From the NCBI GenBank assembly GCA_024687845.1, contig JAILEL010000244.1:1-12495 (forward strand): DNA of 12,495 nucleotides. The letters are read 5' to 3'. A model generated the notes under the pieces. It saw only the letters and a list, made by a program, of their open reading frames with translations, was not told the DNA's origin and searched no databases. Position numbers and translations under genes: made by a program. Origin of the DNA: Eubacterium sp. (GTDB lineage: Bacteria > Bacillota_A > Clostridia > Lachnospirales > Lachnospiraceae). Shown one piece after another: positions 1-7,009 of the stretch (positions within the stretch are counted from its first letter, which is position 1; each line of letters begins with the position of its first letter).

Positions 1-731
1 GCGCATTCGATTACCTGGCCGGTTACGTATGCTGCTTCATCTGATGCAAGGAATGCAACTACCTTTGCTACGTCCTCTGGCTGTCCTGCTCTTCCGAGTG
101 CTATATTCTTTACCATTGCTGCCTTGATATCTTCTGGCAGAACCTTGGTCATATCTGTTTCTATGTAACCAGGTGCAACTGCATTACATGTAATGCCTCT
201 GCTTCCAAGCTCTTTTGCTATAGACTTGGTCATACCGATAACTCCGGCTTTACTTGCTGAATAGTTGACCTGACCAGCATTTCCGTAGATACCTACTACT
301 GAACTGATATTAACTATACGTCCATAACGAGCCTTCATCATAGGTCTTGTAGCAGCCTTCATCATGTTATATGTTCCCTTGAGATTTGTGGCTATTACAA
401 GATCAAATTCTTCTTCTTTCATTTTCATTATGAGATTATCTCTTGTTACACCTGCGTTATTTACAAGGATATCTACCTTGCCAAACGCTTCAGCGGCCTG
501 TTTAAAGAGATTCTCACAATCTTCCGGTACAGTTACATTTGCAGCAAATGCTGCAGCCTTAACGCCCTGCTCCTCTATAAGCTTAACAGTCGCTTCTGCT
601 GCTTCATTTATAGCGATATCACAGATAACTACATTTGCGCCCTCTGATGCAAGCTTCACACTTATAGCTCTTCCAATACCACGAGCGCCACCTGTTACTA
701 TTGCTGTTTTTCCTTCTAAATTCTTACTCAT
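1..731 (-). CDS. fabG: 3-oxoacyl-[acyl-carrier-protein] reductase FabG (partial, 3' end cut)
   Basis: NADPH-dependent reductase of the fatty acid elongation cycle; it turns beta-ketoacyl-ACP into 3-hydroxyacyl-ACP in the cytoplasm. I translated 243 codons from the ATG at 731 with no stop before the window edge; family members are about 246-248 residues, so only a few residues are missing. It is a classic short-chain dehydrogenase: cofactor loop GGARGIG at residues 14-20, NNAG at 91-94, and catalytic Asn116, Ser144 (NISSVVG), Tyr157 and Lys161 (YSASK). The PGYIETDM segment (residues 187-194) is typical of FabG rather than other SDRs. The start is set by an AGGAGG site 5 bases upstream. It follows fabD by 28 bases as part of the fab operon. 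The visible end reads GQVIEC, slightly unlike the common GQV(I/L)xVDGG ending. Confidence 0.96.
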   Translation of the reverse strand, partial: MSKNLEGKTAIVTGGARGIGRAISVKLASEGANVVICDIAINEAAEATVKLIEEQGVKAAAFAANVTVPEDCENLFKQAAEAFGKVDILVNNAGVTRDNLIMKMKEEEFDLVIATNLKGTYNMMKAATRPMMKARYGRIVNISSVVGIYGNAGQVNYSASKAGVIGMTKSIAKELGSRGITCNAVAPGYIETDMTKVLPEDIKAAMVKNIALGRAGQPEDVAKVVAFLASDEAAYVTGQVIEC

Positions 732-759
732 TTCAACCTCCTGTTATGATGTCCGAATG

Positions 760-1740
760 TTAACCAATCACTTCAAGTAATTTTTCAATATCTTCTACTG
801 TTTCAACTCCATATACTGGTATGTCCGGAGTTGTTTTCTGAACAAACTTGGAAAGCGTTTTTCCTGGTCCTATCTCAACAAATGCATCTATCCCCATATC
901 TGCCATGGCCTTGATGCTGTCATCAAAATACACTGACTTCTGAACCTGCTGTTCAAGAAGCACAGGGATTGACTCTGTTTCACCAGCCTCTGAATTTCTT
1001 TCACGTCCTATACAGTTAAATATAACAGGAATCTGCATATCACCGAAGTTTTCACTCTTGAATCTCTCTGCGAGAGCGTCTCCTGCTGGCTTCATAAGTG
1101 AAGTGTGAAATGGTCCACTAACCTTTACAGGAAGACATCTTTTAGCTCCCATTTCCTTAAGTACTTCAGCAGCCATATCCACTGCTTCAGCATCACCTGA
1201 TACTGTAATCTGTCCTGGACAATTGAAGTTTGCCGGTTCTGCTACAAGAAGTTTTCCTTCAGCTTCAAGCTGCTCTCGAACCTTATCACAACCAGCAAAT
1301 ACTGTCTCCTTATCAAGACCAAGAACTGCAATCATCTTGCATGCTCTTCCTGAAACTGCAGTCTGCATCGCATTTCCTCTGAACTGAACAAGTGGGATAA
1401 CCTGTTCTTCAGTGAAAACTCCTGATGCATAGAGAGCACTATACTCGCCAAGAGAAAGACCAGCTGCACATACCGGCTCTACACCAAGTGACTTCAAAAC
1501 CTTAGTCATTCCAACTGCAAATGCTACCATACAAGGCTGTGTGTATTTTGTTTCATTAAGAGTTTCTGCAGGTCCTTCGAAGCAGACCTTCTTAACATCG
1601 AAATCAACACCTGATGTACTGATGTTATCTCCTGCTAATCTATCAAATGTTTCTTTAAATTCAGGATATTTCTCATAAAGGTCAAGTCCCATACCAACCT
1701 TCTGAGAACCCTGTCCTGCATATATAAATCCAAGCTTCAT
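760..1740 (-). CDS. fabD: Malonyl-CoA:ACP transacylase FabD
   Basis: Transfers malonyl from malonyl-CoA to the ACP phosphopantetheine arm, supplying the extender unit for fatty acid synthesis. At 326 residues it is slightly longer than the usual 305-315. Visible motifs are GQGSQ at residues 10-13 (oxyanion region, starting at GQ 9-10), the nucleophile elbow GLSLGEY at 94-100 with catalytic Ser96, Arg121 (QFRGNAMQ) that binds the malonyl carboxylate, catalytic His212 in GPFHTSLM, and a C-terminal EIGPGKTL segment. The start ATG is preceded by GAGGA with a spacer of about 7 bases. It lies 66 bases after fabK and 28 bases before fabG, all co-oriented, so it is expected to be translated from the same fab mRNA. 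No internal promoter was seen. The substrate and role follow from the family. Confidence 0.96.
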   Translation of the reverse strand: MKLGFIYAGQGSQKVGMGLDLYEKYPEFKETFDRLAGDNISTSGVDFDVKKVCFEGPAETLNETKYTQPCMVAFAVGMTKVLKSLGVEPVCAAGLSLGEYSALYASGVFTEEQVIPLVQFRGNAMQTAVSGRACKMIAVLGLDKETVFAGCDKVREQLEAEGKLLVAEPANFNCPGQITVSGDAEAVDMAAEVLKEMGAKRCLPVKVSGPFHTSLMKPAGDALAERFKSENFGDMQIPVIFNCIGRERNSEAGETESIPVLLEQQVQKSVYFDDSIKAMADMGIDAFVEIGPGKTLSKFVQKTTPDIPVYGVETVEDIEKLLEVIG

Positions 1741-1806
1741 AATATTTTCCTCACTTTTTCCAAGGTGCCAGTTTTTTTAGTTTTTAAATGAATTGATTTT
1801 TCTGGT

Positions 1807-2721
1807 TTATTTACCCAGTATTTTCATTCCATCATTATAGATATCTGCAAGTATGTCAGCTACTGGACGTATTTCTTTAAGCTGTCCACATACCTGTCCA
1901 GCCATTACAGAGCCATTCTTCATATCACCGTCTGTTACGGCACGGCGAAGTCCGCCAAGTGTTATCTGCTCCAGCTCTTCACGGGAAGCAGCCTGGGCTT
2001 CAAGCTTAAGATACTCTCTTGCCATCTGATTCTTAATTATACGAACAGGTGCATTAAGTGAACGACCTGTTACTGTTGTACTATTATCCTTAGACTTTAT
2101 AAGCTCCTGCTTATAATTATCATGAATAGGACATTCCTCGCTGACAAGGAGGCATGTTCCTATCTGAACTCCCTGAGCTCCAAGGCACATAGCCGCAGCG
2201 AACTGTCTGCCATCTGCTATTCCACCAGCAGCTATAACAGGTATTTCAACCTGATCTACGATCTGAGGAACAAGAGCCATAGTTGTCATGTCTCCTACAT
2301 GTCCTCCGCTCTCACCACCTTCTGCGATAACAGCGTCAGCACCCTGCTTCTCAACACGACGTGCAAGTGCTCCACTGGCAACTACTGGTATAACAATAGC
2401 TCCCATTTCTTTCCATCTTTCCATATATTTACCTGGTGTACCTGCACCAGTAGTGATTATCTTAATTTTTTCTTTAACAAGAAGATCTGCAATGTTATCT
2501 ACATCCGGATTAAGCAGCATAAGGTTTACACCAAATGGCTTGTCTGTTGCCTGACGAGCATCATATATTTCCTGCTCTATTCTTGCAGCATCATATCCAC
2601 CTGAACCGATAAGTCCAAGACCACCGGCATTAGAAACTGCAGCTGCGAATTTACCAAGAGCGATATTTGCCATTCCACCCTGTATTATAGGATATTTAGT
2701 ACCCAATAATTCATTTATCAT
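1807..2721 (-). CDS. fabK: FMN-dependent enoyl-[acyl-carrier-protein] reductase FabK
   Basis: Catalyses the last step of each elongation cycle, reducing trans-2-enoyl-ACP to acyl-ACP with NAD(P)H through bound FMN. It is a 2-nitropropane-dioxygenase-like TIM barrel of 304 residues, the normal FabK length. Visible hallmarks are IIQGGMA at residues 12-18, NAGGLGLIG at 31-39, the TTGAGTPG loop at 90-97, ESGGHVGDMTT at 137-147 with the conserved His141, the phosphate-binding AAGGIADG at 164-171, GAQGVQIGT at 181-189 and SVMAGQ at 271-276. Related nitronate monooxygenases share the fold, but the position between accA and fabD and the ESGGH...TTM pattern favour FabK. An AAGGAG site sits 7 bases before the ATG. 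No FabI-like gene is in the window, so this is probably the operon's enoyl reductase; FabK enzymes are generally insensitive to triclosan. Confidence 0.95.
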   Translation of the reverse strand: MINELLGTKYPIIQGGMANIALGKFAAAVSNAGGLGLIGSGGYDAARIEQEIYDARQATDKPFGVNLMLLNPDVDNIADLLVKEKIKIITTGAGTPGKYMERWKEMGAIVIPVVASGALARRVEKQGADAVIAEGGESGGHVGDMTTMALVPQIVDQVEIPVIAAGGIADGRQFAAAMCLGAQGVQIGTCLLVSEECPIHDNYKQELIKSKDNSTTVTGRSLNAPVRIIKNQMAREYLKLEAQAASREELEQITLGGLRRAVTDGDMKNGSVMAGQVCGQLKEIRPVADILADIYNDGMKILGK

Positions 2722-2782
2722 AATTTGTCTCCTTTATAATCCCACATAAACACTTATCTGATAAAATAATGAAACATCAGAC

Positions 2783-3721
2783 TTATCCGAGAACGCGGCT
2801 GTCAATGTGACGGAATTTTTCGTATCTGTCACGGGCTATATCTGTTCCTGATTTACCTTTGAATTTGCGAAGTTCTTTTACCAGCATCTCATCTATATCA
2901 CGGTAAACCATACTAGGATTATGATGTGCCCCGCCCAGAGGCTCTTTTATGATTCCATCTATTACGCCATACTCATAAAGGTCCTGTGCAGTAAGCTTCA
3001 TAAGCTCGCACGCTTCATCACTTCGATTTGAATCTTTCCAGAGAATTGAAGCGAAGCCTTCTGGTGAGAGTACTGAATAAACTGCATTTTCAAGCATATA
3101 TACAGTATTAGCTACTCCGATAGCAAGTGCACCACCACTGCTTCCTTCACCTGTTACTATTGCAATTACAGGTACCTTAAGCGCACTCATTTCAGCAAGG
3201 TTACGAGATATTGCCTGGCTCTGTCCATGTGCCTCTGCATCAAGTCCTGGATAAGCGCCTGGTGTATCAATAAATGTAATTATCGGACGACCAAACTTCT
3301 CTGCCTGTTTCATCATTCTGAGTGCTTTACGATAGCCTTCCGGTTCAGGCATACCAAAGTTGAATTCAAGATTCTCCTGAAGATTTCTTCCTTTACGATG
3401 ACCAAGCACAGTAACTGGAGTCCCATGAAATGTAGCTATGCCTCCATATATACTCTTATCTTCTTTATTAAGAAGATCTCCTCTCTGAACGAACAGATCA
3501 TCAAAAAGTGCTTCTATATATTCATCAACCTTAGGTCTCTTTGCATGTCTTGCCAGAAATACCTTATCTGCAGGAGTAAGCTCAGCAGCTTCTGCAGCAG
3601 TTTTGTCGTATTCTGCATGAAGATCACTCAAAAGTTCAAGCTGATCAGTATCTTCCTTCAATGCTTCTATCTGTTCCTCAAGAGCAGTTAGTTTATTATC
3701 TATGTCTCTTAACGTAGCCAT
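2783..3721 (-). CDS. accA: Acetyl-CoA carboxylase carboxyltransferase subunit alpha
   Basis: Alpha half of the carboxyltransferase, which with AccD moves CO2 from carboxybiotin on BCCP to acetyl-CoA to form malonyl-CoA. The 312 residues match the family length. It has an N-terminal helical region (about residues 5-50, rich in Glu, Leu and Lys), then a crotonase-like domain with IDTPGAYPG at 151-159, EAHGQSQAI at 163-171, the oxyanion-forming GEGSSGGALAIG at 191-202, and SPEGFASILWKD at 219-230. The start codon lies inside the end of accD, giving a 13-base overlap, with AGGAGG placed 5 bases upstream and therefore inside accD. This arrangement points to translational coupling, sensible for two subunits needed in equal amounts. 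fabK starts 61 bases downstream. Confidence 0.97.
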   Translation of the reverse strand: MATLRDIDNKLTALEEQIEALKEDTDQLELLSDLHAEYDKTAAEAAELTPADKVFLARHAKRPKVDEYIEALFDDLFVQRGDLLNKEDKSIYGGIATFHGTPVTVLGHRKGRNLQENLEFNFGMPEPEGYRKALRMMKQAEKFGRPIITFIDTPGAYPGLDAEAHGQSQAISRNLAEMSALKVPVIAIVTGEGSSGGALAIGVANTVYMLENAVYSVLSPEGFASILWKDSNRSDEACELMKLTAQDLYEYGVIDGIIKEPLGGAHHNPSMVYRDIDEMLVKELRKFKGKSGTDIARDRYEKFRHIDSRVLG

Positions 3722-4632
3722 GACTTCCTCCTTTTCTCATGAAGTCTCAGAATCTGAGCAAGTTTATCCCTCATTTCCAGTCGGGATACTATTTCATCCA
3801 CAAATCCATGCTCCTCCAGATACTCTGCCCTCTGGAAACCCTGAGGAAGCTTCTGTCCTATAGTTTGTTCAATAACTCTTGGGCCTGCAAATCCAATAAG
3901 TGCACCAGGCTCAGCTATTGTAATATCTGCAAGTGTGGCAAAACTTGCACTAACACCACCTGTAGTAGGATGAGTCAGTACAGATATGTAAAGTCCACCA
4001 TCATCAGTAAACTTCTGCACAGCTGCTGAAGTTTTAGCCATCTGCATAAGTGAAAGGATTCCTTCCTGCATTCTGGCTCCACCACTGGCTGTAAATATAA
4101 TCACTGGAAGATCAAGCTTTGCTGCAGCTTCAAAGGTTTTAGTTACCATTTCACCTACTGCAATACCCATACTTCCCATAAGGAACTCACTAGCCATAAC
4201 TGCAACTACTGCTTTATGTCCTTCAATCTCACATACACCTGTCAGAATTCCTTCATCAAGCTTGGTCTTATCTTTAAGACCCTTGATTTTTTCTTCATAA
4301 TCCGGATAATCCAAAGGATTCTTGAAAGGAATATCTGTTTTTATCTTCTTGAATGTACCTGGATCAGCAAGTCCTGATATTCTTCTTCTTGCAGAAATCT
4401 TAGAATGCTTTCCACATTCAGGGCAAACATACAGTCTGCTTTTCATTTCTGAAAGAGGAAATGATTTCTTACAGCCGGGACATTCAAATGTCTGCTGTGG
4501 TTCATCATTTTTATCATCCACCAAAGCGCCTGTTTCAACAAGCTCCAGTGGCTCACCAGCAGTTTTTGAATTAGTATTTATATTATTTTCTCTTGATTTA
4601 GTATCCTTGATATGATTACCAAATAGTTTCAT
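3709..4632 (-). CDS. accD: Acetyl-CoA carboxylase carboxyltransferase subunit beta
   Basis: Beta half of the acetyl-CoA carboxylase carboxyltransferase, partner of AccA. The 307 residues contain a zinc ribbon with Cys51, Cys54, Cys70 and Cys73 (CPGC and CPEC pairs), followed by the crotonase-like catalytic domain with VMASEFLMGSMG at 145-156, TASGGARMQEG at 181-191, HPTTGGVSASFA at 221-232 and GFAGPRVIEQTI at 247-258. The first 48 residues before the zinc ribbon are polar and look unstructured, longer than the short leader in the E. coli protein. The ATG has a strong GGAGG site 7 bases upstream. It follows acpP after a 100-base gap that contains a hairpin, and its last 13 bases overlap the accA start. 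The accB and accC genes that complete the enzyme are not in this window. Confidence 0.97.
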   Translation of the reverse strand: MKLFGNHIKDTKSRENNINTNSKTAGEPLELVETGALVDDKNDEPQQTFECPGCKKSFPLSEMKSRLYVCPECGKHSKISARRRISGLADPGTFKKIKTDIPFKNPLDYPDYEEKIKGLKDKTKLDEGILTGVCEIEGHKAVVAVMASEFLMGSMGIAVGEMVTKTFEAAAKLDLPVIIFTASGGARMQEGILSLMQMAKTSAAVQKFTDDGGLYISVLTHPTTGGVSASFATLADITIAEPGALIGFAGPRVIEQTIGQKLPQGFQRAEYLEEHGFVDEIVSRLEMRDKLAQILRLHEKRRKSWLR

Positions 4633-4670
4633 ATCTCCGCCTCCAAAAAAGGTTTTTTAATCAATGAAAA

Positions 4671-4710
4671 GAGTCGAATAACCAGGGGACTAATCCCCGT
4701 CATTCGACTC
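4671..4710 (-). terminator. Hairpin between acpP and accD; likely partial terminator or attenuator
   Basis: Inverted repeat with 9-bp perfect outer arms (4671-4679 GAGTCGAAT and 4702-4710 ATTCGACTC on the + strand) and an inner GGGG/CCCC stem (4685-4688 with 4695-4698) closing a 6-base loop. The two stems are separated by a small asymmetric internal loop. In the transcription direction it begins 23 bases after the acpP stop and is followed by CTTTTC, a short U tract. It is the strongest structure seen in the window. Because accD, accA, fabK, fabD and fabG continue in the same direction and I see no new promoter after it, I infer leaky termination or an mRNA-processing/stability site rather than the operon end. 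Confidence 0.7.
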
Positions 4711-4732
4711 CTTTTATGATTTAAGTTATGTT

Positions 4733-4957
4733 TTACTTATGTGACTCTACATAGTCAACAAGATCCTGAACTGTCTTGATATTAGGAAGATCCTCATCAG
4801 CGATAGCTACACCAACAGCATCCTCAATAGCCATACCAAGTTCAACAGCATCGAGTGAATCAGCTCCAAGGTCATCTGTGAGGGAAGCCTCAAGAGTTAT
4901 CTTGTCCTCGTCAACAGTAAGTGTCTCAGCGATTACAGCCTTGATCTCTTCAAACAT
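4733..4957 (-). CDS. acpP: Acyl carrier protein
   Basis: Small acidic carrier that holds growing acyl chains as thioesters on a 4'-phosphopantetheine arm and shuttles them among the Fab enzymes. The 74 residues match the usual 75-80. The attachment motif GADSLD spans residues 31-36 with the modified Ser34; helix II follows as [10 protein letters not shown], and the C-terminal helix ends [10 protein letters not shown]. The stretch after helix II (residues 47-56) carries Ala and Val where many ACPs have Glu and Phe, a mild variation. AGGAG lies 8 bases before the ATG. It is the first gene after a consensus promoter and is followed by a strong hairpin, an arrangement that would favour an abundant short acpP transcript. 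A dedicated carrier for another pathway cannot be fully excluded, but the fab context argues for the main ACP. Confidence 0.96.
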   Translation of the reverse strand: MFEEIKAVIAETLTVDEDKITLEASLTDDLGADSLDAVELGMAIEDAVGVAIADEDLPNIKTVQDLVDYVESHK

Positions 4958-5006
4958 TTCTTTTTCTCCTTTTTCATATATATTTCCCTAATGGGTTTTT
5001 TATTTA

Positions 5007-5062
5007 TATGTCAAAAATTTTATTTAAATATTTTTATTTAAAATTATTTATTTAAAATTTTT
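5007..5062. repeat. Four tandem copies of a 14-bp A/T-rich unit in the acpP leader
   Basis: On the + strand, units begin at 5007, 5021, 5035 and 5049. The last three start with TATTTAAA exactly 14 bases apart. Units 2 to 4 read TATTTAAATATTTT, TATTTAAAATTATT and TATTTAAAATTTTT; the third and fourth differ at one position and the first unit matches the fourth at 11 of 14. Bases 5013-5065 contain no G or C at all. The array lies just downstream of the predicted acpP transcription start, within the untranslated leader. It could be a regulator-binding array, an A/T-rich unstructured leader aiding translation, or simple slippage. Confidence 0.7.
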
Positions 5063-5073
5063 TAACCTTTTTC

Positions 5074-5101
5074 ATTATAGAACACATTTCTATATTGTCA
5101 A
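5074..5101 (-). promoter_or_regulatory. Consensus sigma-A-type promoter of the acpP-fab operon
   Basis: In the minus-strand reading the -35 is TTGACA (5096-5101) and the -10 is TATAAT (5074-5079), separated by 16 bases; both hexamers are perfect matches to the housekeeping consensus. Transcription should start near 5067, giving a leader of about 110 bases before acpP. Immediately upstream of the -35 lie a T tract (5105-5111) and an A tract (5118-5123), which could act as an UP element. This is the only clear promoter upstream of acpP and probably drives the whole fab operon at high level. Confidence 0.88.
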
Positions 5102-5149
5102 GAGAAAAAAACTGACATTTTTTCCATTATTCTATTGTGATGTTATACT

Positions 5150-6847
5150 TTACTCCTCCCAATCCTTCTTCTTAATCTCGGCTCTTCTTACCTTTCCGCT
5201 TGTAGTTTTCGGTAGTTCTTCAACAAAATCAACTATCTTCGGTCTCTTGTAAGAAGCAAGATTAGCCTTGAGATATTTCATAGTATCTTTTTTCAGCTTG
5301 TCAGTCGGTTTTACACCCTTTGTAAGCACTATAGAAGCCTTGATTGCCTGTCCTCTGACCTTATCAGGTACACTGGTAACAGCACATTCAAGAACGTAAG
5401 GAAGCTTCATGATTTCATTTTCTATCTCAAATGGACCTACTCTGTATCCTGCCGATTTAATAATGTCATCCACTCTTCCAACATACCAGAGATATCCGTC
5501 TTCATCCATGTAGGCAGTATCACCAGTATGATAATATCCATCATGAATTACTGCATTTGTTTTTTCATCATCAAGATAATATCCCAGAAAAAGTCCATTT
5601 GGTTTTTTCTCACCAACCGCAACACAGACCTCAGCCGTCTGTCCCTTAGCAACCTGCTTACCATTTTCATCCAACAGACAGATATCATACATCGGACTTG
5701 GTTTGCCCATTGACCCTGTTTTCGGACTCATTCCCTTCAGATTTGCAATAGTAAGGGTTGTCTCTGTCTGCCCGAAGCCCTCCATAATCTTAAGTCCTGT
5801 CGCCTTGTAGAACTTCTCATAGACCTCAGGATTAAGTGCCTCACCAGCCGTTGATACATTTTTCAGAGAGGAAAGATCAAACTTTCTCATATCTACATGT
5901 ACCAGCATTCTAAATACTGTAGGCGGTGCACAAAATGTAGTAATGCTGTATTTCTGAATCAATGTCAATATATCCTTGGCAAAGAACTCATCATAATCAT
6001 AGGTGAAAATAGCAGCCTCACAAAGCCACTGTCCATAGATTTTACCCCAGAGTGCTTTACCCCAACCAGTATCACTTATTGTAAAATGTATTCCCTTGCT
6101 ATCAACCTGATGCCAGAACTTCGCAGTCACATAATGTCCCAGTGGATATTTGTGACTATGAACTGCCATTTTCGGGAAGGATGTTGTTCCTGAAGTAAAG
6201 AACATTACAGCCGGATCATCACCACAAGCATAATTTGCAGGTTTCTTAAAGGTACCAGAGAAGAATCTGATATCTCTGTTATAATTCGACCATCCAGACT
6301 TAGACCTTCCAACAATTATCTTAGCTTTAAGTCCTGGAAAATTCTTTGCAGCCTTGTCGAATTCTGTAGAAACATCACCATCTGCAGTACATACTACACC
6401 ACTTATATTTGCAGCCTTAAGTCTGTACTCAAAATCCTTCTTAGTAAGAAGGAAGGAACATGGAATAGCTATTGCTCCAATCTTATGCAGGGCAACCAGC
6501 GTAAACCAAAACTGATAATGTCTCTTCAAAATGAGAAGGACCCTGTCACCCTTCTTTATTCCAAGATACTCAAGGTAATTTGCAGCCTTGTTGGAATAAT
6601 ACATCATATCCTTGAAGGTAATATTTCTCTCCTTCTTATCCTTTGAAAGATGAAGCATTGCAGTCTTATCAGGGCATTTCTTTGCAAGAGCATCCACAAC
6701 GTCGAAACCAAAATTAAAGTTATCGTCATTATGGAACTGTATCTCCTTCAGAAGACCATTTTCATCTACACTGGTGGATATAAACTTTCCTGCCACACCT
6801 TCTTCAGGCTTAAGAACGTATTCTTTATTTTCAGACAGATTAGTCAT
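5150..6847 (-). CDS. AMP-forming acyl-CoA synthetase (acetyl/medium-chain type)
   Basis: Member of the ANL adenylating enzyme superfamily: activates a carboxylic acid with ATP to an acyl-adenylate and then to acyl-CoA. The 565 residues cover the whole family fold. Motifs seen are the P-loop-like TSGTTSFPK at 218-226, GEALNP (335-340), GFGQTET (358-363) that contacts the adenine and acyl groups, YHTGD at 439-443 with ATP-binding Asp443, GRVDDIIKSAGYRVGPFEIE (457-476) containing Arg458 and the hinge, and catalytic Lys552 in TTSGKVRR. Overall it resembles the medium-chain acyl-CoA synthetase branch; the substrate cannot be read from the sequence. The P-loop has Ser223 where Gly is usual. GAGGAG lies 6 bases before the ATG. 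It has its own promoter and palindrome and ends 192 bases before acpP, which has a separate promoter, so it is probably regulated apart from the fab operon. Confidence 0.9.
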   Translation of the reverse strand: MTNLSENKEYVLKPEEGVAGKFISTSVDENGLLKEIQFHNDDNFNFGFDVVDALAKKCPDKTAMLHLSKDKKERNITFKDMMYYSNKAANYLEYLGIKKGDRVLLILKRHYQFWFTLVALHKIGAIAIPCSFLLTKKDFEYRLKAANISGVVCTADGDVSTEFDKAAKNFPGLKAKIIVGRSKSGWSNYNRDIRFFSGTFKKPANYACGDDPAVMFFTSGTTSFPKMAVHSHKYPLGHYVTAKFWHQVDSKGIHFTISDTGWGKALWGKIYGQWLCEAAIFTYDYDEFFAKDILTLIQKYSITTFCAPPTVFRMLVHVDMRKFDLSSLKNVSTAGEALNPEVYEKFYKATGLKIMEGFGQTETTLTIANLKGMSPKTGSMGKPSPMYDICLLDENGKQVAKGQTAEVCVAVGEKKPNGLFLGYYLDDEKTNAVIHDGYYHTGDTAYMDEDGYLWYVGRVDDIIKSAGYRVGPFEIENEIMKLPYVLECAVTSVPDKVRGQAIKASIVLTKGVKPTDKLKKDTMKYLKANLASYKRPKIVDFVEELPKTTSGKVRRAEIKKKDWEE

Positions 6848-6925
6848 ACTTTTCTCCTCATAGCCAATCTTCGATCAGCCTTTAATCACTTCACACGGCT
6901 CATTATCGAACCATGACGTTTATAA

Positions 6926-6966
6926 AATCACATCATGTAGTTTTTAAAACTACATCTGAGGTGATT
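6926..6966. promoter_or_regulatory. Perfect inverted repeat at the acyl-CoA synthetase promoter; candidate operator
   Basis: Bases 6935-6944 (ATGTAGTTTT) and 6946-6955 (AAAACTACAT) are exact reverse complements around a single central T at 6945. A second, outer pair, AATCAC at 6926-6931 and GTGATT at 6961-6966, encloses them; its right arm overlaps the -10 box. The inner palindrome sits just downstream of the predicted start site (near 6957). With only one base at its centre and A/T-rich arms it makes a poor RNA hairpin, so a DNA-binding dimer site that blocks transcription is the better reading. The cognate regulator is not in the window. A weak terminator for the upstream exonuclease gene is an alternative. 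Confidence 0.65.
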
Positions 6967-6992
6967 ATATTATATAAGATATTTCGAGTCAA
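6964..6992 (-). promoter_or_regulatory. Near-consensus promoter of the acyl-CoA synthetase gene
   Basis: In the minus-strand reading the -35 is TTGACT (6987-6992) and the -10 is TATAAT (6964-6969) with the ideal 17-base spacer; eleven of twelve positions match the housekeeping consensus. It lies just after the exonuclease stop codon and gives a predicted start near 6957 and a leader of about 110 bases before the ATG at 6847. The adjacent palindrome suggests it is controlled by a repressor. Confidence 0.85.
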
Positions 6993-7009
6993 TACCGAGT
7001 GAAATGCAT

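Noticed and set aside
2752..2787. Repeated ACTTATC and a TCTGAT/ATCAGA pair between accA and fabK
   Set aside because: Arms of 6-7 bases with a 13-base loop and no U tract; no support for a regulatory role.
4986..4995. CCCTAATGGG as a leader hairpin before acpP
   Set aside because: Only three G-C pairs with a 4-base loop and flanks that do not pair; too small to call.
5009..5014. A second minus-strand TTGACA in the acpP leader
   Set aside because: No TATAAT-like hexamer lies 16-18 bases downstream; the sequence there is the CCCATTAGGG region.
5104..5124. A tract and T tract after the acyl-CoA synthetase gene as a terminator
   Set aside because: The stem would be six A-U pairs only, too weak for a reliable terminator. 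The tracts sit just upstream of the acpP -35 and are better explained as an UP element.
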